A stretch of DNA of 64,000 nt from Rhodobacter viridis. GTDB lineage: Bacteria; Pseudomonadota; Alphaproteobacteria; Rhodobacterales; Rhodobacteraceae. The notes beneath the pieces are model-generated. The model did no database searches, had not been told where the DNA came from, and saw only the letters and a program-made list of their open reading frames with translations. The position numbers and the translations under genes are program-made. Location: NCBI RefSeq assembly GCF_003217355.1, contig NZ_QJTK01000003.1, positions 39,528 to 103,527 of the forward strand, written 5' to 3'. Positions 55,068 through 63,149 of this stretch are shown in pieces. Positions within the stretch are counted from its first letter, which is position 1, and each line of letters opens with the position of its first letter.

Positions 55068-55144
55068 CGCGGATACTCCGGTTGTCTTGTCGGGGGGGCA
55101 GCTGGATTCCTGCCGGATTCGGCCGCCCTGCAATTGAAGCCCGG

Positions 55145-55173
55145 TCTTTAGGGGCATCCTTTGCACAAGTCAA
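55145..55173 (-). promoter_or_regulatory. Promoter for rpmH-rnpA
   Basis: On the minus strand TTGACT (55173-55168), 17 bases, TAAAGA (55150-55145), about 78 bases before rpmH. Confidence 0.65.
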
Positions 55174-55346
55174 TTCACCCGTGCGGGTTTTTTGCGCATC
55201 CACCCCCGGCGCGGCGTTTGCGCCCTTCCGCTACCGCCAACAGCCCCCTATGTAGGTGCAAAAGGCTTTGGTATTCCATAAAAATGCTGAAGACATGAGG
55301 AGGGGGTGAAAGGACCCCCGGGCGGATCGACGCCGATCGGGACAGG

Positions 55347-56750
55347 ATGAAGGTCAACACGCTTTCCGGGCGGTTTCTTGTGCTCACGACGGTCTTCGTC
55401 GTGTTGGCTGAAGTGCTGATCCTGTTGCCGGGCCTTGCCAACTTCCGCGAAGATTATCTGCAGACCCGGCTCGAGCGCGCCCAGATCGCCTCGCTGGCGC
55501 TTCTGACCACCGATACGATGATCGAACCCGACCTCGAGCAGGAACTGCTCGACAATGCCGGGGTTTACAACGTCGTTCTGCGCCGCGATGCGGTGCGCCA
55601 ACTGGTGCTGTCCTCGCCGATCCCGCAGCCGATCTCGGCCACCTATGACCTGCGCGAGGAACCCTTTCTCAATCTCGTCCGCGATGCGCTGGCGGTTCTG
55701 GCCGATCCCGAGAATCACGTGATCCGGGTCATCGGCGATCCGGTGCAAAAGGGCGGTCTGGTGATCGAGGTGACGCTGGCCACCCAGCCGATGCGGCTCG
55801 CGATGATCGAATCGGGTCTGCGGCTTCTGTCGCTCTCGGCGGTGGTCTCGGTGGTGACGGCGTTCTTGCTGTTCTTCCTTGTGCGACGCCTGATGGTGGT
55901 GCCGATCAAGCGCGTCGTCGCGCATATGGCCGCCTATGCCGCCGCGCCCGAGGATGCCCGCACGATCATCCGGCCCGAGGCCCGGATCGAGGAGCTGCGG
56001 GTGGCCGAGGATGCGCTGGCCTCGATGCAGCATCAGCTGACGGCGGCGTTGCGGCAAAAGGAGCGGCTGGCGCAGCTTGGTCAGGCGGTGGCGAAGATCA
56101 GCCACGATCTGCGCAACATCCTGACCACGGCGCAGCTTTTCGCCGACCGGATGGAGGGATCGGACGATCCGGCGGTGCAGCGGGCGGCGCCGAAGCTGAT
56201 GGGCTCGATCGGCCGCGCGATCAATCTGTGCGAGACGACGCTCGCCTTTGGCCGCGCCGAGGAGCCGCCGCCGAAGCTCGAACCCTTCGATCTGGCCGGT
56301 CTGGTGACCGAGGTGATCGAGGGCGAAGAGGGCCTGACCGCCGAAGTCGAATTCCTGTCCGACGTGCAGCCCGGCTTTGAAATCCATGCCGACCGCGAGC
56401 AGCTTTACCGGGTTCTGTCGAACCTCGCCCGCAATGCGCGGCAGGCGATCGAGGCGACGGGCAAGCCCGGCACGATCGAGATCGGCGCGGGCGACGAGCC
56501 CGAGGGTTGGTGGATCCGCGTGCAGGACACCGGGCCGGGCCTGCCCCTGAAAGCGCGCGAGCGGCTGTTCCAGCCGTTCTCGGGCGGGGTGAAGAAGGGC
56601 GGCACCGGGCTTGGCTTGGCGATTTCGGCCGAACTCGTGCGCGGTCACGGCGGGCGGCTCGACCTGTTGCGCACCGACGAGACCGGCACCGAATTCCGCC
56701 TGCATCTGCCGCGTCCGCTGCTTCTGGCGGGCGACGAGACCGCCGTCTGA
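55347..56750 (+). CDS. Sensor histidine kinase, orphan
   Basis: A 467-aa membrane kinase. An N-terminal membrane segment (FLVLTTVFVVLAEVLILLPG), a periplasmic sensor part of about 130 residues, a second segment (LSLSAVVSVVTAFLLFFLV), a HAMP-like linker, then the kinase core: H box KISHDLRNILT with phospho-acceptor H253, N box NLARNARQAIE, G1 DTGPGLP, F box LFQPF, G2 GGTGLGLAIS. No response regulator gene lies nearby, so its partner is elsewhere. Divergent from rpmH. Confidence 0.93.
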   Translation: MKVNTLSGRFLVLTTVFVVLAEVLILLPGLANFREDYLQTRLERAQIASLALLTTDTMIEPDLEQELLDNAGVYNVVLRRDAVRQLVLSSPIPQPISATYDLREEPFLNLVRDALAVLADPENHVIRVIGDPVQKGGLVIEVTLATQPMRLAMIESGLRLLSLSAVVSVVTAFLLFFLVRRLMVVPIKRVVAHMAAYAAAPEDARTIIRPEARIEELRVAEDALASMQHQLTAALRQKERLAQLGQAVAKISHDLRNILTTAQLFADRMEGSDDPAVQRAAPKLMGSIGRAINLCETTLAFGRAEEPPPKLEPFDLAGLVTEVIEGEEGLTAEVEFLSDVQPGFEIHADREQLYRVLSNLARNARQAIEATGKPGTIEIGAGDEPEGWWIRVQDTGPGLPLKARERLFQPFSGGVKKGGTGLGLAISAELVRGHGGRLDLLRTDETGTEFRLHLPRPLLLAGDETAV

Positions 56751-56819
56751 GCGGCGCCCCTGAAATCCGGGCAAAATCCGGGGGCGAAAAGAAATCTTTC
56801 GATCTCCTCGTTTTCGGGC

Positions 56820-56848
56820 TTGCAAAGGTTTTCCTGCGGGGCTACATC
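56820..56848 (+). promoter_or_regulatory. Promoter for tRNA-Arg
   Basis: TTGCAA at 56820-56825 and TACATC at 56843-56848, spacer 17, ending 12 bases before the tRNA, the same distance as for tRNA-Trp. Confidence 0.55.
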
Positions 56849-56860
56849 GCCCCCCACGAC

Positions 56861-56937
56861 GGACCCGTAGCTCAGCTGGATAGAGCATCAGACTACGAAT
56901 CTGAGGGTCGGGCGTTCGAATCGCTCCGGGTCCGCCA
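56861..56937 (+). tRNA. tRNA-Arg (anticodon ACG)
   Basis: A complete 77-base cloverleaf with encoded CCA. Acceptor stem GGACCCG/CGGGTCC; anticodon stem CAGA/TCTG around CTACGAA gives ACG. Its 3' end faces the integrase gene, so it is the likely attachment site of the element that follows. Confidence 0.97.
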
Positions 56938-56958
56938 CTTCCTCAAAAACTTTCTGAT

Positions 56959-57009
56959 TTGTCAGCCGCTTGCGAGGCGGTTTGTCAAACTTGTCAGCCG
57001 AGTTTGACA
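56959..57009. repeat. TGTCA repeat cluster beside tRNA-Arg (possible integrase arm sites, attL)
   Basis: TTGTCAGCCG occurs at 56959-56968 and 56991-57000; TGTCAAAC (56983-56990) and GTTTGACA (57002-57009) form an inverted repeat. Four TGTCA units in 51 bases between the tRNA 3' end and the end of the integrase gene are what arm-type sites of an attL would look like. The crossover core, expected in the 3' half of the tRNA, cannot be fixed without the other end. Confidence 0.4.
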
Positions 57010-58052
57010 GTTTCAGTTGCGCTTGTGTTCTTGTCGAGAGCGAGAATTGCCCGCTCTGCGAGGTTTTTTCGGCTGGCCGCGACAGTGTAGCGTGTCACTT
57101 CGGCCAGCGACTTGTGACCAGAGATAGCCATGATCTCGTGGGCGGTGCAGCCTGCTTCCGCAAGACGGCGGCACGTCGCCTTCCGCAGCCCGTGGGGTGA
57201 AAGACTGTCAGGCAGTTTAGCTTCCCGCACCATCGCGCGAAACCAGTTGGTGAAGCCCGCCGGGGTGAAGGGCTTCCCTTGCGCCGTCACAAGGAAGGCA
57301 AGGTTATTGAGCGGCAGTCGATCGAGGGTCGCCTTAAGCTCAGGGTGCAAGGGGATATGCACGTCCTGCCCGGTCTTCTGTTGGACGATCGACAGAACCC
57401 CGTTGCGGACATGCTGCCGCCCCATCCTCACCACGTCCGAACGCCGCTGGCCCGTATATAGCAAGAGCGACAAGGCAAGATGCGCGCGGGTGCCGGGTTT
57501 GTGCTGCGCGATGAAGGCTTCGATATGCTCTTCTTCCCAGGTCAGGAAGCCGCCCGTTTTTTCTTTGGCCTTGCGCACATCGCGAGTCGGATCGTCGCCC
57601 CGCCAGCCAAGTTCCACCGCATGTCGCATCAGAAGGTGAATCATGCGCAGCATATTATTGGCAGCCGATGGCGTCTCGGTTTTGGCGGCAACGATGCTCT
57701 GCACATGCCGCCTTTCCATGTGCGCAACGCGCTTGTCACCATGTTCGGCGCGGAAGCGTTCGATGATCCCGCGATAGGTGGCCTTCGTGGAGTCGCTCAG
57801 GCCCTTGAAGTCTGAGGTGCGATAGTAGCTCGCCACCAGTGCAGAGACGGTGCCCGGTTTGCTGCGGTCCTTGCCTATTTCGACACGTTCGCCGACCGAC
57901 GCCTTTTCATAGGCTGCCATGAACTCGGGCGACCACGGCAGGCCGGGCAAGGCGAGACGCGGAAAGCCGGGGCGGCGGTAATACCAGCGCACCTTGCCGT
58001 GTCGGTCCTCGAAGCCTTGGCAGTATTTGGGAGGTTTTCGAAGTTGTTTCAT
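56994..58052 (-). CDS. Tyrosine integrase
   Basis: A site-specific recombinase of 352 aa. Arm/core-binding N-terminal half (about residues 60-165), catalytic domain with R203 (YTGQRRSDV), K226 (QQKTGQ), H287-x2-R290 (SPHGLRK), H313 (SGHKS) and nucleophile Y322 (RYTV): the full set. It ends 57 bases from tRNA-Arg. The HTH gene lies 3 bases upstream on the same strand. Confidence 0.95.
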   Translation of the reverse strand: MKQLRKPPKYCQGFEDRHGKVRWYYRRPGFPRLALPGLPWSPEFMAAYEKASVGERVEIGKDRSKPGTVSALVASYYRTSDFKGLSDSTKATYRGIIERFRAEHGDKRVAHMERRHVQSIVAAKTETPSAANNMLRMIHLLMRHAVELGWRGDDPTRDVRKAKEKTGGFLTWEEEHIEAFIAQHKPGTRAHLALSLLLYTGQRRSDVVRMGRQHVRNGVLSIVQQKTGQDVHIPLHPELKATLDRLPLNNLAFLVTAQGKPFTPAGFTNWFRAMVREAKLPDSLSPHGLRKATCRRLAEAGCTAHEIMAISGHKSLAEVTRYTVAASRKNLAERAILALDKNTSATETVKLG

Positions 58053-58055
58053 GTT

Positions 58056-58301
58056 TCAGTCCCAATCGTTCGTTTCGGGGGCTGAATCTTCACCCGGAAG
58101 GGCGTCAAACGCCAAGTCCAAAGCGCGACAGTCCCAGATTCGCCGGGTTCCGATGCGCTTGGGGCTGGGCATTTCGCCAGCGGCAACCAGCTTGTCAAAG
58201 GTTGTGGGGCTTACACCGATGTAGCCCGCCGCCTCGACACGCGACAGCCCGCGCCGAGTCGGCGGGGCAATCGGGGAAGAGGGGCGGGCTTGAGTCTGCA
58301 T
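58056..58301 (-). CDS. AlpA-like / excisionase-type HTH protein
   Basis: An 81-aa protein with a MerR/AlpA-like winged helix: RGLSRVEAAGYIGVSPTTFDKL, then GEMPSPKRIGTRRIWD, which is the typical wing that reads PxPxRIGxRxxW. Small proteins of this kind serve as excisionase or activate integrase in P4-like elements and satellites. The ATG at 58301 is chosen; GAGG lies 11 bases upstream. Three bases before integrase, thirteen after the decoration gene. Confidence 0.8.
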   Translation of the reverse strand: MQTQARPSSPIAPPTRRGLSRVEAAGYIGVSPTTFDKLVAAGEMPSPKRIGTRRIWDCRALDLAFDALPGEDSAPETNDWD

Positions 58302-58314
58302 CTGCGGGCGAGCC

Positions 58315-58641
58315 TCAGAACCCCGACAGACGCACGCGCACGGATGCCGTGTCGGCGGGGGCGGCTTCGACAGCAACGCCCAGTTTCGTGTTGCCGCTGG
58401 CCGTGGAGGTGGCGAGCTTCGACGTTGCGTTCCAATACACGACAGCGCCCAGCGTGAAGGCATTGGCCGCGACTTTCGGCAGATCAAAGACGCCCGTAAC
58501 CACTACGTCCACCAGATCGCCCGCACCCGCGCCACCCGCCGCAATGCCGACGATATTACCCGCGATCACCACTTCATCAGACGAGACAGCGGCGGGGGCG
58601 GGAATTGTCAGGTTCGAGCCTGCTTGCATGAAGGATTTCAT
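58315..58641 (-). CDS. DUF2190-like capsid decoration protein
   Basis: A 108-aa protein, MKSFMQAGSNLTIPAPAAV..., with the glycine/alanine-rich VVIAGNIVGIAAGGAGAGDLV and TLGAVVYWNATSKLATS, matching small capsid proteins annotated DUF2190, thought to decorate or cement heads. AAAGGA precedes the ATG. Placed right after the gpW-like gene with a one-base gap. Confidence 0.8.
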   Translation of the reverse strand: MKSFMQAGSNLTIPAPAAVSSDEVVIAGNIVGIAAGGAGAGDLVDVVVTGVFDLPKVAANAFTLGAVVYWNATSKLATSTASGNTKLGVAVEAAPADTASVRVRLSGF

Positions 58642-58642
58642 C

Positions 58643-58858
58643 TTAGAGTCCTTTCGAGGTTTGAAGTCGGACAAGCGCCAGCCGCCCGCGTTGAAGCCGC
58701 GCGATTTCCGAGTCGAGCGCGGCGATTGCCCGTTCGATCTCGCCTTGCGAGCGGTAAGTGATTTCCTCGCCGTTTTGGTCGCGCAGGGTGCGGAGGCCCG
58801 AAAACCGGGCTTCCTGCAGTTTGTCGCGATATTCGCGGAGGGTTTCGACGGTCGCCAC
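58643..58858 (-). CDS. gpW-like head-tail joining protein
   Basis: A 71-aa protein close to lambda gpW in size (68). Two helices: VATVETLREYRDKLQEARFSG and YRSQGEIERAIAALDSEIARL, with the family hairpin RTLRDQNGEEITYRS between. A GTG start at 58858 has GGGAG 7 bases upstream; a TTG overlapping the capsid stop is possible. gpW seals the packaged head and prepares it for a tail, so its presence without tail genes matters. Confidence 0.82.
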   Translation of the reverse strand: MATVETLREYRDKLQEARFSGLRTLRDQNGEEITYRSQGEIERAIAALDSEIARLQRGRLALVRLQTSKGL

Positions 58859-58860
58859 GA

Positions 58861-60678
58861 TCAAGCTCCCGTGCCGTGATAGGCGCCGCGCCAATCGAGC
58901 CAACCGCAACCGAAGTCGAGCCAAGCACGGTATTTGAGTCCCAGCGTGTCCCAAGCCTCTTGGCGCTGGATCTGCACACCCTGCGCGCTGGCAAGATAAC
59001 CGTATTGGAGCGAAGGCACCGAAGCCGGATCGGCCAGCACATACCAGCCGAGTCCGGTGATGCGCGGTTCGACAACAATTTCGAGCTTCCCGGCCATCGG
59101 GTTCACGTCGCCCGAAGTCGCGGCATAGATCGCCGTAAGCGCGCGTTCCGCACCCGCTTCAAGTTCCGGCCCCACAACAAGGTATTTCGGCTTCACGGCC
59201 AGAATGGTCTTGCCGTCCAGCCCTTTGACGGTGCGCATGGCCTGCCGCGCCGCAAGAAGAGCGGAAATCGCGGCGTCAATGTCGCGAAGGTCCGTATTCG
59301 AACCCGTCACGAGGTTGCCCCGCGTGGCATGGAAGACCGCTTTGGCATCGCTCAGTTTCGGATTGCCGGTAAGCAACTTCACCAGTTCTTCGGCTTCCGT
59401 CTGGGCGGCGGCTTGCCCCATTGCGGCGGTCATGTCCCCCAAGAGCCCCAGATCGTCGTCGATCAACAGCTTCCGCGAAACATTGATCGCCCGCCCGAAG
59501 GTCTTCAGGCTCATGCTTTCGCCCGCTTCGGCGCGGCTCGTGTGCTTGAACTCGCCGTGTTCGGTCATTTCTTCAAGTCGCCCCATCTCGCCAAGACGAA
59601 TGGCCGTCGACTCTTTGAAGTTCGGAAGCACCCGTTGCCGCGCGAGCGCCTTCAGCGGCGACTCCGCGGCTTGATATGCCTGCGCCGCAACCTTGTTCAT
59701 GGCATTCGAGACGAGAGAGGGGAAATCACTCGTCCCCATCGCGCTACGTTGCAGGATTTCATCTTGCGTCATGCCGCGCACCGACACGCCAGCCCGCGCA
59801 AGGGCTTCCCGCGCGTGATCAAGAAGCGACATGCCGACAAACTCACGCGCGGCGGCGGGCAGTTCGCCCCCGGCCATGCGGAATGCCAGCGCATCGGCGG
59901 CGCGGGTCTGCACTTGCGCCGGGTCGTCGTGCGAACGGGTGACACGGATTCGCGGGGCCTGGCGCTTCAGCAACTCTTCGCGCGCAGCGGCGCGAATGGC
60001 GTCTTCATCCAGATCGGTTGCGGCCATGCCTTCGGCCCATTCTTCGGTAAGGCCGCACGCGGAGCGGATCGCTTCCACGAAATCGGGCCGGGTTTCGGTA
60101 TCGAGGGGCATCGTTGCGCTTCTCCTTTGAATAATGGCGCGATGATCGGCGGGGATGGGAGTCAGGCTGACTTCGAGAAGCCGCCACCTTGTTGCGGTCT
60201 TGGTGCGTTGCCGCGTGTCGGGGTCGAAGGACTCGGCCCATTCGAGAACCTGATAGCCCGCGCTCACATGGCGCAGCACGCCATCCCGCACGCGCTCGAA
60301 AAGCGGTTCAATGTCGGTTGCCATGCCCAGCCGCAGCGATGCCGTCACGGCGCTGCCATCGACGGCGATTCCGAAAGCGCGCCCGACAGTTTCCCGCGCG
60401 CTGGCCCGGTGATCGGTCAGAAGCGGCAGATCGGTTGCGGCGTCGAATTGCAGCCCTGCGGGGTCAAGCACTTCGAGAAACGGCCCTTTGGAGTCCTTGC
60501 GGGTGACGGGCGTGTTGGTGGCGATCACGGCGCGAAAGGTGCGATCCTCTTCCATGTCACCGACACGCGGCGCAGTGCGGGTCAGAAAGTCCCCGGACGT
60601 GGCATCAGCGGGGGCAAGGCGGGGGTTCGGGGTGATCTTGGAAGCCCGCGCAGGGTTTCCGGTGAGTCGAATGTTCAT
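58861..60678 (-). CDS. Prohead protease-major capsid protein fusion
   Basis: A 605-aa two-domain protein. Residues about 40-185 form an HK97-type (U35) prohead protease with H90 in LPLLTDHRAS and S139 in RHVSAGYQV as catalytic candidates. Residues about 300-605 resemble Mu gpT-type major head protein (FPSLVSNAMNKVAAQAYQ, SRKLLIDDDLGLLGDM, WDTLGLKYRAWLDFGCG). The fusion lets the protease free the capsid domain during maturation. Overlaps the portal gene by 4 bases. Confidence 0.85.
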   Translation of the reverse strand: MNIRLTGNPARASKITPNPRLAPADATSGDFLTRTAPRVGDMEEDRTFRAVIATNTPVTRKDSKGPFLEVLDPAGLQFDAATDLPLLTDHRASARETVGRAFGIAVDGSAVTASLRLGMATDIEPLFERVRDGVLRHVSAGYQVLEWAESFDPDTRQRTKTATRWRLLEVSLTPIPADHRAIIQRRSATMPLDTETRPDFVEAIRSACGLTEEWAEGMAATDLDEDAIRAAAREELLKRQAPRIRVTRSHDDPAQVQTRAADALAFRMAGGELPAAAREFVGMSLLDHAREALARAGVSVRGMTQDEILQRSAMGTSDFPSLVSNAMNKVAAQAYQAAESPLKALARQRVLPNFKESTAIRLGEMGRLEEMTEHGEFKHTSRAEAGESMSLKTFGRAINVSRKLLIDDDLGLLGDMTAAMGQAAAQTEAEELVKLLTGNPKLSDAKAVFHATRGNLVTGSNTDLRDIDAAISALLAARQAMRTVKGLDGKTILAVKPKYLVVGPELEAGAERALTAIYAATSGDVNPMAGKLEIVVEPRITGLGWYVLADPASVPSLQYGYLASAQGVQIQRQEAWDTLGLKYRAWLDFGCGWLDWRGAYHGTGA

Positions 60679-62033
60679 GCTTTGATGCCCTTTTGTTCAA
60701 CTGAATGTTGAGTAAGGTTGAGCCCCAGAGCGGACTCGCGCGCCCGATCGGCCGCAATATCGGCGTCGATCGCGGCAACGTCATAACCAAGCTGCGCAAC
60801 GGCCATGCGGCGGCTGATGAGCCCCATATTAAGCATTTCCCGCGTTGCCTTGGCGTCAGACTCCGGGTCCACCCATTGCGGCTTCGGAAAATGCCACTCG
60901 GCCCCGCAGGTTGTTTCGGTTGCGCCCCGAAGGGTTTCGAGGGCTTGCCAGCGCGCCCAGATCCGGTTGAGAGCGGGGACAAGAAGCGTGTGCTGAATGG
61001 CTTCGATACGGGCGCGGAACTGCACCAGTGCGGTTCGGGCGCTCGAATAGTTCACACCCCGCATGTCGCCAGAAAGCAGGAACTCGGGGATTTGCAGCCC
61101 CGCCGCGATCTGCCGCAAGCTGACAGCCACCAGTTCAACGGCCTGCGCCATCTGCTGCGGTGTCGAGAACCGCACGTCATAGCCCGCAGGCAGGAAGCGC
61201 ATCACGCCCGGCTCAAGGCTCACGTCCAGCGGGTCGTTGCTGTCGAACGGCGCAGCGCCGCCCGTGCCGTTTTGGTCAATGACGAAGCCGCAGAGCATAG
61301 ACTGAATCTTCGCATTCACCTGCAGCGCGTCAATGAGCTGACAAAGCTCGTTCAGCGGCAGGATCACGGGCGCGAACCACGACAAACCGCGAGTCTGCCC
61401 CGCGCCAAGGCGGCGGAAGAGGTGAATAAGGTCTGCAGCTTCCACGCGGACGGGCGCGCGAAACCCGGTAAAGGCATCGGTCGGACGGCTGGGGCGGAAG
61501 TGGTAAGCAACAGGCTCGTCTTCGGCGGAATATTCGATCCCTGCCGCAATATAGCGCCCGTCATGCAGTTCTACGCTATAGGACTCGTCCAACTGTTCGG
61601 CGGGAACATGCTGCAACCGCAATGTACCGTCTTCGTTGGCTCGCATGACCAGCAGGGCTTCGCCATCCGTCACAAGCGCATCGGCAACTTCGGTCAGAAG
61701 CGCCGCGAAATCGACGCGCGCCGCCCAATCGGCAAAGGCGGCATCACAGGCGGCACGGCTGGCCTCGTCTTCGCTCGTGCTGGCCGCGGTGACGCCATAG
61801 CCCACCAGCGCGGTTTTAAGGATCTCAGCAGCATTCCCGGCAGTCGGATCGTTGAAGCGCAAGTGACGCGCGCGGCCCCGAACCTGCGAAGCCCCTGCCA
61901 GCACCTCCGCCCCGGTCGTGCCGAAGGCGGGCGTGTTATTCCAGCGTTTGCCCGAAGCCCCTTCGAGCATCCGAAGGGCGGGTGCAACGGGCTTTTCGCG
62001 GGTGAAGAGACGAGGCCAGCGCAAAGCGTTCAC
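60675..62033 (-). CDS. Phage portal protein, lambda type
   Basis: The 12-subunit portal through which DNA enters the head; 452 aa. N-terminal RLFTREKPVAP, RARHLRFNDPTAGNAAEILKT, the central DLIHLFRRLGAGQTRGLSWFAPVI and QIAAGLQIPEFLLSGDMRGVNYSSAR are hallmarks of the lambda gpB family. Coupled by 4-base overlaps to the capsid gene and to the upstream unknown gene. Confidence 0.92.
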   Translation of the reverse strand: MNALRWPRLFTREKPVAPALRMLEGASGKRWNNTPAFGTTGAEVLAGASQVRGRARHLRFNDPTAGNAAEILKTALVGYGVTAASTSEDEASRAACDAAFADWAARVDFAALLTEVADALVTDGEALLVMRANEDGTLRLQHVPAEQLDESYSVELHDGRYIAAGIEYSAEDEPVAYHFRPSRPTDAFTGFRAPVRVEAADLIHLFRRLGAGQTRGLSWFAPVILPLNELCQLIDALQVNAKIQSMLCGFVIDQNGTGGAAPFDSNDPLDVSLEPGVMRFLPAGYDVRFSTPQQMAQAVELVAVSLRQIAAGLQIPEFLLSGDMRGVNYSSARTALVQFRARIEAIQHTLLVPALNRIWARWQALETLRGATETTCGAEWHFPKPQWVDPESDAKATREMLNMGLISRRMAVAQLGYDVAAIDADIAADRARESALGLNLTQHSVEQKGIKA

Positions 62034-62575
62034 TCCTGCCCGAAGAGGGCCGAGAAGATCGGCTGCACAAGGGTCGTGACGGGGAACAAGTTTGTCTGAG
62101 TGATAACAAACAGGTTGTTTTCCGCGTCGAAAGTGGCGAACTGCGGGTTGATATTCAGATCAACCCATTTACCCATTTTTGCGCAGGTCTGTTCCCAAGG
62201 GTGGGAAAGAATGTCGAAGCGGATAAATACGCCTTCCCCCGCCATAATGGCATTGAGGTGTGCTTCAAACGCCGGATAGCCTTGAGTTTTACTGAATCCA
62301 ATCCCAATGTCCCGCAAGTCTCGGTTGATCGCCTCAATCTGCCCGGTGGAGCCGCCATTAAGGCTAATCGTAATGGCAACAACTGCCGCAGCGATGTCCG
62401 CGGCGGAATACTGGATTTCTCGGCCTTGCGAACGATGAGAGGCGGTAAGGATCAACCCACGGTCGCGCATGGTGCGCGCTCGGGAATAGAGCCGGTCGCG
62501 TTCTTCGTCGTCCTTCCCTCGGAGGGTGGCGATGGCATCCGTGATCTGGCGCAATGTGGCGGTGTGGTCGGTCAT
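62030..62575 (-). CDS. Unknown protein encoded before portal
   Basis: A 181-aa protein from ATG 62575 (MTDHTATLRQITDAIATLRG). The first half looks helical and winged-helix-like (ERDRLYSRARTMRDRGLILTASHRSQGREIQYSAADIAAAVVAI), reminiscent of MerR-type DNA binding. The second half ends in a hydrophobic NNLFVITQTNLFPVTTLVQ. I recognise no family. It overlaps portal by 4 bases and starts 31 bases from a 24-bp inverted repeat, so it may be a regulator of the operon it opens, or a terminase small subunit-like protein. Confidence 0.65.
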   Translation of the reverse strand: MTDHTATLRQITDAIATLRGKDDEERDRLYSRARTMRDRGLILTASHRSQGREIQYSAADIAAAVVAITISLNGGSTGQIEAINRDLRDIGIGFSKTQGYPAFEAHLNAIMAGEGVFIRFDILSHPWEQTCAKMGKWVDLNINPQFATFDAENNLFVITQTNLFPVTTLVQPIFSALFGQE

Positions 62576-62605
62576 CGAAGGTTGTCCCAGGGTGATGATT
62601 TCGAA

Positions 62606-62684
62606 TGACTGGAAGGTAGCACCTGCGTCGAGAGGACGCAAGAAGAACTTGCTTCCGTTTGACGCAGGTGCTACCTTCCAGTCA
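62606..62684. repeat. 24-bp perfect inverted repeat with inner hairpin
   Basis: The arms are 62606-62629 and 62661-62684; the left begins TGACTGGAAGGTAGC and its reverse complement closes the right arm. The 31-base spacer holds a second hairpin, GCAAG-AAGAA-CTTGC (62638-62652). No T run follows on either strand and no target duplication is evident. It lies between divergent genes. Confidence 0.95.
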
Positions 62685-62768
62685 CCAAAGTTCACTTGTC
62701 ATCGTTGGGGGCGAGCAATCGCCCCGATCAAAGAACACGGGGAAGACAGGCCCCGCCCCGATTGGGGG

Positions 62769-62807
62769 AAGCCCCGGCTGCGTCCTCCACCGCTGCCGGG
62801 GCTTTTG
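62769..62807 (+). terminator. Terminator-shaped hairpin directly before the 62824 gene
   Basis: AAGCCCCGGC (62769-62778) pairs with GCCGGGGCTT (62795-62804), 16-base loop, then TTGTTTT. The ribosome binding site of the next gene (AGGAG) follows at once, so it may act as an attenuator or block read-through into the plus-strand genes. Confidence 0.75.
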
Positions 62808-62823
62808 TTTTAGGAGTCATCGC

Positions 62824-63090
62824 GTGCCGACAGAAATCATCATCGAACCGCATTTTAGATGGAACACGCGCCGCTTGCCCCCACCGCCGCCCGGCCTTGA
62901 GGGCCGCAAGCTGGCCGAATGGGCGCGCGGCTGGCGCAGCCTGCACAAATGGTTCCGATACCAAGTATCAGAGGACGAACGCTACTGGCTGTCTGTCTGC
63001 GAGGTTATCGGGCTGGCTGCCACGGAAGCCTTGCTTGGCGAGAGGGATGAGTTCAGAATCGACTCGCTTGGCAACTGGCCCGATCTGTGA
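62824..63090 (+). CDS. Small unknown protein, element cargo
   Basis: An 88-aa protein from GTG 62824 (VPTEIIIEPHFRWNTRRLPP), AGGAG 7 bases upstream. Proline-rich PPPPPGLEGRKLAEWARGWRSLHKW, then a helical end (SVCEVIGLAATEALLGERDE). No family recognised. Opposite in strand to the capsid operon and first of three plus-strand genes. Confidence 0.6.
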   Translation: MPTEIIIEPHFRWNTRRLPPPPPGLEGRKLAEWARGWRSLHKWFRYQVSEDERYWLSVCEVIGLAATEALLGERDEFRIDSLGNWPDL

Positions 63091-63149
63091 GATAATCAAC
63101 AGGACTTATTTATATTCACTGTGAGCAATAAGCCGTCAATAGGTGCCGA

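Noticed and set aside
55177-55193. Small ACCCG-TG-CGGGT hairpin with T run on the plus strand
   Set aside because: No plus-strand transcript is expected to end there; loop of two bases is too tight, so chance is likely.
54933-55346. Replication origin next to rpmH
   Set aside because: rpmH often neighbours dnaA and oriC, but no dnaA gene and no cluster of DnaA boxes is visible here.
57279-57815. Plus-strand frames opposite the integrase gene
   Set aside because: They mirror the integrase, whose full catalytic set is on the minus strand.
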